A stretch of 64,000 bases of DNA from Brooklawnia sp937867175 (GTDB lineage Bacteria > Actinomycetota > Actinomycetes > Propionibacteriales > Propionibacteriaceae). Location of the stretch: NCBI GenBank assembly GCA_036821905.1, contig DAISIR010000006.1:93248-157247 (forward strand). Reading direction: 5' to 3'. Under the pieces are notes generated by a model, which worked only from the letters and a program-made list of their open reading frames with translations, was not told the DNA's origin and made no database searches. Below, piece after piece: positions 44,384 to 51,910 of this stretch (its first letter is position 1; every line of letters begins with the position of its first letter). The translations under genes were made by a program, and so were the position numbers.

Positions 44384-45097
44384 TCAGACCGCCTCGCGGG
44401 CTACCCGTGGCACGTTGGTGATGATCGCGTCCACACCGGCGGCGGCCAGCGCCACGATGGCCCGCGGATCGTCCACAGTCCAGGGGTGGACGCGGATGCC
44501 AGCTGCGTGCGCGGCCTCGACCAGGCCGGCATCGACCGTAGTGGCCAGTGGATGCAGGGCGTCCACCCCGAAACCGGCGGCATACTCCCAAGGCCGGACC
44601 AACTGCTCGACGTAGAGCACGCCACGCGCGACCGGCGATCCGAGTTCCGCCAGGTGCAGCAGACTGAGATGGTTGAACGACGAGTACCAGACCTGGTCGG
44701 TCAGCCCGAACCCCGCCACCAGCGCGTCGACCTGCTCCTCCATGCCCGGATAGCGCACCACCGAGTTCTTCAGTTCGATGTCGACCACCTTGTCGGTACC
44801 GCGCACCAGGTCGAGCACCTCGGCCAGCGTCGGGATCGGGACTCGGGCATACCCATTGCGTCCATTGCTGAAGTCGAGGCGGCGAAGCTGGTCGAAAGTC
44901 AACTCGGAGATCGCACCCGAGCCGTCGCTGGTGCGGTCGATCGTCTCGTCGTGGCAGATCACCAGGACGCCGTCGCGGGTGCGCTGCACATCCAGTTCGA
45001 CACCATCTGCGCCCTGATCGAAGGCGAGTTGGAAGGCCGGCAGGGTGTTCTCGGGCGCGTCGGCGCAGGCGCCACGATGGGCCCAGATCTTGGTCAT
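44384..45097 (-). CDS. glycerophosphodiester phosphodiesterase
   Basis: The 237-residue product is a GDPD-family TIM-barrel enzyme that releases glycerol-3-phosphate from glycerophosphodiesters. It opens MTKIWAHRGACADAPENTLPAF with the catalytic His and Arg-Gly. GADGVELDVQRTRDGVLVICHD carries the metal-binding Glu-x-Asp and the second catalytic His. VHPWTVDD is near the C-terminus. There is no signal peptide, so it is probably cytoplasmic. The ATG has GGAGGG upstream. An operator-like palindrome lies 30 bases before the start. Confidence 0.92.
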   Translation of the reverse strand: MTKIWAHRGACADAPENTLPAFQLAFDQGADGVELDVQRTRDGVLVICHDETIDRTSDGSGAISELTFDQLRRLDFSNGRNGYARVPIPTLAEVLDLVRGTDKVVDIELKNSVVRYPGMEEQVDALVAGFGLTDQVWYSSFNHLSLLHLAELGSPVARGVLYVEQLVRPWEYAAGFGVDALHPLATTVDAGLVEAAHAAGIRVHPWTVDDPRAIVALAAAGVDAIITNVPRVAREAV

Positions 45098-45126
45098 GTT
45101 TGGGAAACCCTCCACCTCTACTCGAG

Positions 45127-45144
45127 CTTGCCAGCCTTGGCAAG
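45127..45144. promoter_or_regulatory. palindrome CTTGCCA-N4-TGGCAAG between divergent genes
   Basis: A perfect 7-base inverted repeat with a 4-base centre lies in the 130-base gap between the glycerophosphodiesterase and the secreted glucosaminidase. It may be an operator or a leader hairpin. A second, wider repeat GGGATTG (45171) / CAATCCC (45208) lies in the leader of the glucosaminidase gene. Confidence 0.35.
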
Positions 45145-45227
45145 ACCTTGAAAGCACTCGATACTGCGTCGGGATTGGACCGTTCATCGGCGAATTCAAA
45201 TCGTCGGCAATCCCAAGGGGAACAAAG

Positions 45228-46766
45228 ATGCTCCTGCGTCGTCTGCTCGTCCTTCTGCTGGTCCCGCTGCTCGGGCTCGGAACGTGGTTCGGCCTAACTC
45301 GGCTGCTCGAGTCCTTCTTCACAGTGGATCGGGCGGCCCAGGCACCCGCTTTCGTCGCCCCATCGATCACCCCTGCGAGTACTGCCTCCCCGAGTGCGAC
45401 GCCAGCGTCCCCCAGTACGGCTCCCAGTACGACTCCCAGCAGCACGCCGGCGGCCCCAGTCGCGGAGGCCTCCTTCTCGCCGCGCCCCACCCCTGTCACA
45501 GTGCCCGGATGGGTTGAACAGGTTGAGCCGGTGAACTACTACACCGATCCGGACTCTCCTGCCCCGCCCGTCCAGACCCCGACGGCAGCGACCGACGCAG
45601 CAGTGGAAGACGAAGCAGAAGGCGCACGATCCCCGATGTCGGCACCCAGCACCGAGTCTGCGACGCCAACCCCCACGGAAACGCCGACCCCAACCCCCAC
45701 GGAAACGCCGACGCCAACCCCCACGGAAACGCCAACTCCAACACCGACCCCGACGCAAACACCCACCCCGACCCCGACGGCCACCCCAACACCAACGGAA
45801 ACGGAAACACCCACCCCAACACCAACACCAACGGAAACACCCACCCCAATGGAGACACCGACGCCGACCCCGACGGCCACCCCAACACCGACACCCGAAC
45901 CGAGCCCCAGCGCCCCGCCCAACAACGGACGCAGCTCCGAAGTGGTCTCTTACACCAAAGTTGCGACCTTCATCAATGCGGTTGCCCCGATGGCGCAGGA
46001 GTCCCAGCGCATCTATGGCGTCCCGGCCTCGGTGACACTGGCCCAGGCGATCCTGGAGTCCGGGTGGGGCGGCAGCACACTGTCGCGCTACGGCCAGGCC
46101 TACTTCGGCGTCAAATGCAGTTCTGACACCGGCCCCTATGCGACCAATTGCGTGAAGTTGCCCACCTGGGAGGTGATCAACGGCCAGAACGTCACCGTGA
46201 TGGCGTACTTCCGCTCATACCAGTCACTGACCGATTCGATCCTCGACCATGGTCACTTCCTGCGCAACAACAGCCGTTACGCCTCCGCGTTCAACACCAC
46301 CAGTCCGCAGAGCTTCGCCCGCGCGATCCACGCGGCCGGTTATGCCACCGACCCGCAGTACGCGAACAAGTTGATCGACCTGATCGAGTACAACGACCTG
46401 GAGCGCTTCGACCGGGGCGAAATGGCCGGTACGGTGCCGGTGGTGAATGCGATCGGTGACGTCTACAAGTCGACCGGCGGCGTCAATGGCCACCTCGGCA
46501 CCGCCGTGGGCATCGAATCCGATGGCCCGGTCTCCGGTTCCCGTCTGGTCTCATTCGACACCGGCGTCATCATCTGGACGTCACAGTCTGGCGCCTACGC
46601 CGTGAGTGGAGCCATCTGGGACCACTATCGTCTGGACCCGGACGTGCGCAGCCGACTGGGTGCACCAACCTCCGGTGAGGTCCCCTACGCCGATGGCGTC
46701 ATCCAACGCTTCCAGGGTGGAGCCATCTTCTACAGCGACGGGACGGGTGCCCAACTCCGCACCTAG
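45228..46766 (+). CDS. secreted glucosaminidase (GH73) with Pro-Thr linker and LGFP repeats
   Basis: The 512-residue product has an N-terminal membrane anchor or signal (MLLRRLLVLLLVPLLGLGTW) and a Ser/Thr/Pro/Ala-rich region. A long PTPTET-type linker spans about residues 140-225. The GH73 domain follows: FINAVAPMAQESQRIYGVPASVTLAQAILESGWG with the catalytic Glu, then GVKCSSDTGPYATNCVKLPTWE. The C-terminus has LGFP-type repeats (GHLGTAVGIESDG, RLGAPTSGEVPYADG, IQRFQGGAIFYS), which bind or span cell-wall polymers. The enzyme should cleave GlcNAc bonds in peptidoglycan outside the cell. The ATG has AAGGGG upstream. Confidence 0.9.
   Translation: MLLRRLLVLLLVPLLGLGTWFGLTRLLESFFTVDRAAQAPAFVAPSITPASTASPSATPASPSTAPSTTPSSTPAAPVAEASFSPRPTPVTVPGWVEQVEPVNYYTDPDSPAPPVQTPTAATDAAVEDEAEGARSPMSAPSTESATPTPTETPTPTPTETPTPTPTETPTPTPTPTQTPTPTPTATPTPTETETPTPTPTPTETPTPMETPTPTPTATPTPTPEPSPSAPPNNGRSSEVVSYTKVATFINAVAPMAQESQRIYGVPASVTLAQAILESGWGGSTLSRYGQAYFGVKCSSDTGPYATNCVKLPTWEVINGQNVTVMAYFRSYQSLTDSILDHGHFLRNNSRYASAFNTTSPQSFARAIHAAGYATDPQYANKLIDLIEYNDLERFDRGEMAGTVPVVNAIGDVYKSTGGVNGHLGTAVGIESDGPVSGSRLVSFDTGVIIWTSQSGAYAVSGAIWDHYRLDPDVRSRLGAPTSGEVPYADGVIQRFQGGAIFYSDGTGAQLRT
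45663..45903 (+). repeat. Pro-Thr-Glu coding minisatellite in the glucosaminidase linker
   Basis: Three nearly identical 24-base units (ACGCCAACCCCCACGGAAAC plus four bases) run from 45663 to 45734. Degenerate 6- to 24-base versions continue to about 45903. They encode TPTPTETP repeats. Slippage here would change linker length in multiples of two residues without a frameshift if whole 6-base steps are gained or lost. Confidence 0.8.
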
Positions 46767-46798
46767 AAGAGCTCTTGGATTCGAGGAGTAGCATGGAC

Positions 46799-46818
46799 CC
46801 TCAGGTCTTTTTCTGAGG
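46799..46818 (+). promoter_or_regulatory. leader hairpin covering the helD ribosome binding site
   Basis: CCTCAG and CTGAGG form a 6-base stem with an 8-base T-rich loop. The second arm contains the GAGG that would serve as Shine-Dalgarno for the TTG start at 46829. A -10-like TAGCAT lies about ten bases upstream. The hairpin could limit translation; it is short, so this is tentative. Confidence 0.35.
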
Positions 46819-46828
46819 ATGGATCAAG

Positions 46829-49087
46829 TTGACCGAAACAGACACCCCAAACGCGTCCGAGATCCTGGCCAATGAGTTGGCCATCGAACAAGCGCACGTC
46901 GACAAGGTGTACGACCACCTCGAGACGGCAACGGCCTCGGCACGCAACGTCGAGGCCGAAAGCCGAGCCAAGTTCCAGACCGACCGTGCCGATTGGATGC
47001 GTGAGGAGGATGGCACCGCTCTGTTCGAGCGGGACGCTTTCGCCTTCCAGGCCGCCAAACGGCTGGCGATCCTGGACGCCGAGCATGAGGGCCTGGTCTT
47101 CGGACGACTCGACTTCAACCCCGCAGAGACGCGCTACGTCGGCCGCATCGGCGTGCGCGACGACGACTACGAACCGCTGGTGATCGACTGGCGCGCCCCG
47201 GCAGCCGAACCGTTCTACCGCGCCACCGCCGCCGACCCGATGGGCGTCGTCCGCCGCCGCGTCCTGCGTTGCCGCGACGACAAGGTGACCGGCATCGAGG
47301 ACGACCTGCTGGACGACACCACCCAGACAGACCTGGTGGTGATCGGCGAGGGCGCCTTGATGGCGTCGCTGAAGCGGGCCCGTGGGCCCCGGATGCGCGA
47401 CATCGTCGCCACCATCCAGGCCGAGCAGGACGAGGCGATCCGTGCGCCCCACCAAGGCGTGACGATCATCTCGGGCGGCCCCGGCACCGGCAAGACGGTG
47501 GTCGCGCTGCACCGGGCGGCGTTCCTGCTTTACACCTATCGCAAGCGTCTCGAGCAGGGCGGTGTGCTGGTGGTCGGCCCCACCGATCTGTTCATGCGCT
47601 ACATAGAGCGGGTCCTGCCCGGTCTGGGTGAAGACTCCGTGACGCTCAAGTCAGTCGGCGACCTCGCCACCGATGTGCTCGGCTTCGGCAGCCAGCGTGT
47701 GGACGAGGGCGACGCCGCACTGGTGAAGGGCAGCCTGCGGATGGTCCAGGCGCTACGCCGGGCTGTGCAGGAACCGCTGGTGGCGGAGAAGACCCGGCTG
47801 CGCGTGAGCGTCAAGGGCGAGATCCTCACCCTTGACGCAGCGGAACTGTCGACGATCCGACGTGACGTACTGGCTTCCCACAAGGCAAATCGAGCACGCC
47901 GGGCGGTGGAGAAAGCACTGCTCGACGCGCTTTGGCGCAAGCTCCCCACCGACATCGCCGCGCTGCTCGACCTGCCACGCGAGATCTTCGACGAGATCGT
48001 CACCTCGCAGGCCAGCTACGTGATGTTCCTGAACGCCTGGTGGCCGCGGCTGAACCCCGAGATGGTGCTGCCCAGGTTGGCTGACCCGGCCTTCCTGCAC
48101 AAGGTCGCCCACGACGTGCTCAACGATGCCGAACGGCAGGCGCTCTCGGACAGCCTCCAGCACGCCCGCGGCTTCGTCCCCGACAGCGAGCATCCTCGTC
48201 CCGACTGGTCGGTCAGCGATATCGCACTGCTGGACGAACTCGCCGCGATGATCGGGCCGCCGCCAGTCGAGGTGGAGGCCGATCCGACCCTCTTCCTGGC
48301 CGACGGTTCGGACGTCTCCGAACTGGTCACTCTGGCTGACCGGTTGACCACGCGTCACGAGGTCGACCCGGACGATGATCTGGCGCTCACGCACGCCCAT
48401 GTGCTGGTGGACGAGACCCAGGACGTCACTCCGATGCAGTGGCGCATGCTGCGCCGACGTGGGCCGCAGGCGTCCTGGACGCTGGTGGGCGACATCGCGC
48501 AGAGCTCCTATCCGAACGACGAAGAGACCCGCCGGGCCATGCGCGACCTGATCGGCCGGGGCGCGTCCCGCTATTTCAAGTTGTCGACGAACTACCGCTC
48601 CCCGGCTGAGGTGATGGAGTTGGCCGGCCAGGTGATCACTGCGGTCTACCCGGACGCAGACCTGCCGCGTGCGGTGCGTCACACCGGGGTGGCGCCGCGG
48701 CTGCTGACCAGTTCGCCCGAGCGACTGGGCGAGTCGCTGGCCCGGGCGCTGGGTCAACTCGGCGCCGAGGTGGAGGGCACGATCGCGGTGATCACCCCGG
48801 CCGGCCGATACCATTCGGTGACCGACATGGTGGCCGGCCTGCCGCTGCCGGTCGGTGTCGGCGAGCGGGTCAGCGTCCTGACCGCGTTGCAGTCGAAGGG
48901 CCTGGAGTATGACGCCGCGCTCGTGGTCTCACCTGACGAGATCGTCGAACAGACTCCCGGCGGCATCCGCGTGCTCTATGTGGCGCTCACCCGGCCCACT
49001 TGGCGGCTGGCGACCATCGACATCACCGACGGTCGTCCCGGAGCATGGCGAGAATCTCTCGAGTCGCCACTGAGCGATTCTGCGTGA
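46829..49087 (+). CDS. helD: HelD-like UvrD-family helicase associated with RNA polymerase
   Basis: The 752-residue product is a superfamily 1 ATPase of the HelD type, which removes or recycles stalled RNA polymerase. It starts (TTG) with a coiled-coil region (IEQAHVDKVYDHLETATASARNVEAESRAKF), the arm that enters the polymerase secondary channel. HelD-specific YVGRIGVRDDDYEPLVIDWRAP follows, then Walker A SGGPGTGKTVVALHRAA near residue 214, Walker B ALTHAHVLVDETQDVTP, and STNYRSPAEVMELAGQVI. It ends with the SF1 motif VALTRPTWRL. Class II actinobacterial HelD proteins can protect against rifampicin; that is known for mycobacteria, not shown here. The 3' end overlaps convergent metF by 65 bases. 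Confidence 0.9.
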   Translation: MTETDTPNASEILANELAIEQAHVDKVYDHLETATASARNVEAESRAKFQTDRADWMREEDGTALFERDAFAFQAAKRLAILDAEHEGLVFGRLDFNPAETRYVGRIGVRDDDYEPLVIDWRAPAAEPFYRATAADPMGVVRRRVLRCRDDKVTGIEDDLLDDTTQTDLVVIGEGALMASLKRARGPRMRDIVATIQAEQDEAIRAPHQGVTIISGGPGTGKTVVALHRAAFLLYTYRKRLEQGGVLVVGPTDLFMRYIERVLPGLGEDSVTLKSVGDLATDVLGFGSQRVDEGDAALVKGSLRMVQALRRAVQEPLVAEKTRLRVSVKGEILTLDAAELSTIRRDVLASHKANRARRAVEKALLDALWRKLPTDIAALLDLPREIFDEIVTSQASYVMFLNAWWPRLNPEMVLPRLADPAFLHKVAHDVLNDAERQALSDSLQHARGFVPDSEHPRPDWSVSDIALLDELAAMIGPPPVEVEADPTLFLADGSDVSELVTLADRLTTRHEVDPDDDLALTHAHVLVDETQDVTPMQWRMLRRRGPQASWTLVGDIAQSSYPNDEETRRAMRDLIGRGASRYFKLSTNYRSPAEVMELAGQVITAVYPDADLPRAVRHTGVAPRLLTSSPERLGESLARALGQLGAEVEGTIAVITPAGRYHSVTDMVAGLPLPVGVGERVSVLTALQSKGLEYDAALVVSPDEIVEQTPGGIRVLYVALTRPTWRLATIDITDGRPGAWRESLESPLSDSA

Positions 49088-49910
49088 AGAAGTGCAGGCC
49101 GGGCGCCCGGCCGGCCAGCAGTCGCTCGCACAGCTCGGCGGCGATCTGCGATCCGGTGATCCGCACCTGCTCGGGATCGTCCGGGGCCGCCAACAGCCGC
49201 TCGGCGACCCGGGCGGGAATGTCCGCGCCGGACATCTCGGCGAACCGGCCCAACTGCTTGACGCTGGTCACCGGCATGATGCCGGGCACGATCGGTAGCG
49301 TGCAGCCTGCGCTGCGGGCGCGTCCGACCAACTCGAAATAGTGCCCCACGTCGAAGAAGAGCTGCGTCACCGCGAAGCTGGCACCGGCCTGTTGCTTGCC
49401 GAGCAGGATCTGGGCGTCCTGCTCCAGGGTCGAGGTGGCGTGGCCGTCGGGGAATGCCGCGACCCCGACGCAGAAGTCGCCGCGGGAGCGGACCAGTTCG
49501 ACCAGTTCGGTGGCGTTGGCCAGCCCCCCCGGGTGCGGCTCCCACGGCACCGACGGACCACCTGGCATGTCGCCTCGGATCGCCAGGATGTTGTGAACAC
49601 CCGAGTCGCCGTAGGCGTCGATGACCGCCTTCAGTTCGTCGACGCTCTGACCGGTGCAGGTGAGGTGACCCATCACCCGGAAGTCGGTGGTCTGCAGGAT
49701 CGCCATGGTGGCGTCCAAGGTCCGCTGCCGGCTCGACCCATTGGCGCCGTAGGTCACCGAAACCCAGTCCGGACCCAACGGCTCCAGTTCGCTGATGGTC
49801 TTGGTGAGCAACTCCTGGCCGGCCTCGTTCTTCGGCGGGAAGAACTCGAAGCTGAAGGTGGGCTCGGTCGCGGCGGCGAGCAGCTCGCCAATCGTCTGGT
49901 CAGTGGGCAC
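49023..49910 (-). CDS. metF: methylenetetrahydrofolate reductase
   Basis: MetF reduces 5,10-methylene-THF to 5-methyl-THF for methionine synthesis, using FAD. The 295-residue product has FSFEFFPPKNEAGQELL at the N-terminus, DWVSVTYGANGSSRQRTLDA and GHLTCTGQSVDELKAVID. It also has NILAIRGDMPG, SFAVTQLFFDVGHYFELV and LPIVPGIMPVTS. The preferred start is GTG 49910, seven bases behind a TACAAT -10, implying a leaderless mRNA. An in-frame ATG at 49949 is an alternative and would overlap the divergent prenyl synthase start. Confidence 0.93.
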   Translation of the reverse strand: MPTDQTIGELLAAATEPTFSFEFFPPKNEAGQELLTKTISELEPLGPDWVSVTYGANGSSRQRTLDATMAILQTTDFRVMGHLTCTGQSVDELKAVIDAYGDSGVHNILAIRGDMPGGPSVPWEPHPGGLANATELVELVRSRGDFCVGVAAFPDGHATSTLEQDAQILLGKQQAGASFAVTQLFFDVGHYFELVGRARSAGCTLPIVPGIMPVTSVKQLGRFAEMSGADIPARVAERLLAAPDDPEQVRITGSQIAAELCERLLAGRAPGLHFFTQNRSVATREILAMLRDDRR

Positions 49911-49917
49911 GGAGGCG

Positions 49918-49923
49918 ATTGTA
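49918..49923 (-). promoter_or_regulatory. -10 element of a probable leaderless metF promoter
   Basis: TACAAT on the minus strand is one base from consensus. It lies exactly seven bases before the GTG proposed as the metF start, the spacing expected when transcription begins at the start codon. No good -35 is seen. Confidence 0.5.
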
Positions 49924-49947
49924 GGCCGATCCGCTACCGTGAGGCCC

Positions 49948-51042
49948 ATGCAGCTCACCGCGTCCGACCCGACATCGGCGGCGTTTCGTGATCGGGTCGA
50001 CGCCGAGATCGACGCCTACCTCACCCGCCTGACTGGTCGGTTGGAGTCGGTTTCACCGGCGCTCACCCAGCTCACCCGGGTGGCGCGTGACTTGTCGTCC
50101 GGCGGCAAGCGGCTGCGTCCAGCCTTCGCGTACTGGGGTTTCGTGGCGGCCGCCGGCGACCGGCAGGCACCGGATGGGTTGTGGCAGGCGATCGCCGCGA
50201 TCGAGTTGCTGCACGTGGGCGTGCTCATCCACGACGACGTGCTGGACGACGCCGACACCCGCCGCGGCCGGCCGGCAGCCCACCGGCAGTTCGAGGACTG
50301 GCATCGCAGCCAGCACGGCGTGGGCGATCCAGCGGAGTTCGGGCGTGCCATGGCCGTACTGCTCGGTGACCAGTTGCTGGTTTGGTCGGGTGAGTTGGCG
50401 GAGACATCAGCTCTGGACAGCGCAGCCTGGCAGGCTGCCCGCGGCTACTGGCATGCGGTACGCACCGAGGTGAACAGCGGCCAGGTCCTCGATCTGTGCG
50501 CCCAGTACCAGGTGGGGGCGCCCCCGCAGACGAGCGCCGAGCAACTGGCGGCCAAGGTCTTGGAGGAGAAGACCTCCCGCTACACGGTGCAGCGTCCGGT
50601 GCAGTTCGGCGCGGCCGCCGGTGGGGCGTCCAGTGAGGTCCTGGCCGGGTTGGCCGAGTACGGGCTGGCGCTGGGCCGTGCCTTCCAGTTGCGCGACGAT
50701 CTGCTCGGCGTCTTCGCAGGCGAGGACGAGACCGGCAAGCCAGCAGCCGGTGACCTGCGCGAGGGCAAGCGCACGGTGCTGCTGGCCCGGGTTCTGGACG
50801 CCGCCGACCCTGGCGATCGGGATCTGTTGACCGCCATGCTGGGCCGAGCTGACCTGACCGACGCCGAGATCGACCGGGCGCGGTCCATCATCCAAGGCTC
50901 CGGGGCGGTAGCTGCGATCGAGCACATCGTCGCTGCCGACCACGCGAAGGCCGTGGCCGCGTTGGACGGTATCGCGATCAGCTCGGCCGGGCGCACTGCC
51001 CTGGTCGAACTTGCCCGGCAGTGCGTGGAGCGGCGCAGCTGA
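49948..51042 (+). CDS. polyprenyl (geranylgeranyl-type) diphosphate synthase
   Basis: The 364-residue product is a trans-isoprenyl diphosphate synthase. It shows GGKRLRPAFAYWGF and the first Asp-rich motif LIHDDVLDDADTRRG (DDxxD). EKTSRYTVQRPVQFGA and the second motif FQLRDDLLGVFAGEDETGKPAAGDLREGKRTVLL follow, split here by description around residue 250. The DDxxG form of the second motif is common in actinobacterial IdsA-type enzymes. It makes C20 or similar allylic diphosphates. It is divergent from metF; I recall the same metF-like/idsA2 arrangement in mycobacteria. The start ATG lies close behind a TACCGT that could be its -10. Confidence 0.92.
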   Translation: MQLTASDPTSAAFRDRVDAEIDAYLTRLTGRLESVSPALTQLTRVARDLSSGGKRLRPAFAYWGFVAAAGDRQAPDGLWQAIAAIELLHVGVLIHDDVLDDADTRRGRPAAHRQFEDWHRSQHGVGDPAEFGRAMAVLLGDQLLVWSGELAETSALDSAAWQAARGYWHAVRTEVNSGQVLDLCAQYQVGAPPQTSAEQLAAKVLEEKTSRYTVQRPVQFGAAAGGASSEVLAGLAEYGLALGRAFQLRDDLLGVFAGEDETGKPAAGDLREGKRTVLLARVLDAADPGDRDLLTAMLGRADLTDAEIDRARSIIQGSGAVAAIEHIVAADHAKAVAALDGIAISSAGRTALVELARQCVERRS

Positions 51043-51807
51043 TCACCAGTGGTCGTCGGGGCCGCGCTCACGATGGCCGGTGGACGGGCTCCAATCGTCG
51101 TCCACGCCTTCTGGGGCGCCGGCGGCCAAGGTGCGGGGCAGGGTCTGGGGGCTGCGGTGCAGCGTGTTGAAAGTGACCTGCTCCATCTCGGCGCGCCAGG
51201 TGTCTGCCAGCGTGCCGCGGTAGGCGTCCACCAGTTGCCGGGGTGACATGCCGAGTTGGCTTTGCGAGACGATCGTCGGCAAGGCGAGTCGGCGAGCGCC
51301 GGCCTCGACCAGTGTGCGGGCCTGACCCAGCGAATCCGCCTGCACGAACCAGGGCTTGCTGTCCACCTCAGTAGGCGGCGCCAGCGCCACCGCCCGGTCG
51401 ACCAGGTCGGGGGTCACCACGACGGCGTCCACGTTGACATCGTCGAGCACCAGTTCCAGTTCGGCCAACTGGTTCGCGACCGCCAGCGTCAGCGAATACT
51501 CGTGGGCGCGCACGGGGGCCACCCCAGCATCGGCGGCGACCAGATCGGCCCGCGCCCGGCGGGCCAACCACGCGGCGGTGGCCAACCCCAGGATCGCCCG
51601 GCCATCGCTGGCCTGCAGGCCGATGCGGTAGCCGAGCAGCAGATCATCGGCCCCGGCGTCGGGTTGGACAAGCACGATCACATCGGCGCGACCGGCGCAA
51701 AGCCCACCAACCAGTTCGCGGAGCACTTCGGGACAGGGTTGTAGCCCCACCCAGACCAACGTCCGAGCAAGGGCCAATCTCGTCTTCAAACCCATCATCG
51801 CGGTCAC
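51043..51807 (-). CDS. TMP-synthase-like (ThiE superfamily) TIM-barrel protein, function unknown
   Basis: The 254-residue product contains DVIVLVQPDAGADDLLLGYRIGLQ and AWLARRARADLVAADAG. It repeats strand-helix units consistent with a thiamine phosphate synthase-like barrel, but the pyrophosphate- and HMP-binding motifs of true ThiE are not evident. The last 60 residues are a polar tail. The start is probably GTG 51807, six bases behind TAGGGT (a -10-like element), so the mRNA may be leaderless; ATG 51795 is possible. The stop abuts the convergent prenyl synthase stop. The assignment is weak. Confidence 0.5.
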   Translation of the reverse strand: MTAMMGLKTRLALARTLVWVGLQPCPEVLRELVGGLCAGRADVIVLVQPDAGADDLLLGYRIGLQASDGRAILGLATAAWLARRARADLVAADAGVAPVRAHEYSLTLAVANQLAELELVLDDVNVDAVVVTPDLVDRAVALAPPTEVDSKPWFVQADSLGQARTLVEAGARRLALPTIVSQSQLGMSPRQLVDAYRGTLADTWRAEMEQVTFNTLHRSPQTLPRTLAAGAPEGVDDDWSPSTGHRERGPDDHW

Positions 51808-51910
51808 AGTGAAACCCTAGGCCCGGCCGAAACGCCCTGCACCCCATGTGGCCCTGGCCAGCGGGCGACCTACACTGGTTGGGACTTCCCCGAGCCAGAT
51901 GGAGCAGAAC

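Noticed and set aside
45098..45227. c-di-AMP (ydaO) riboswitch in front of the cell-wall hydrolase
   Set aside because: Such riboswitches often precede actinobacterial wall hydrolases, but the conserved blocks were not recognisable and the leader is short.
45663..45903. Regular short repeats resembling a CRISPR array
   Set aside because: The units are contiguous, without unique spacers, and encode a Pro-Thr linker in frame with a secreted enzyme.
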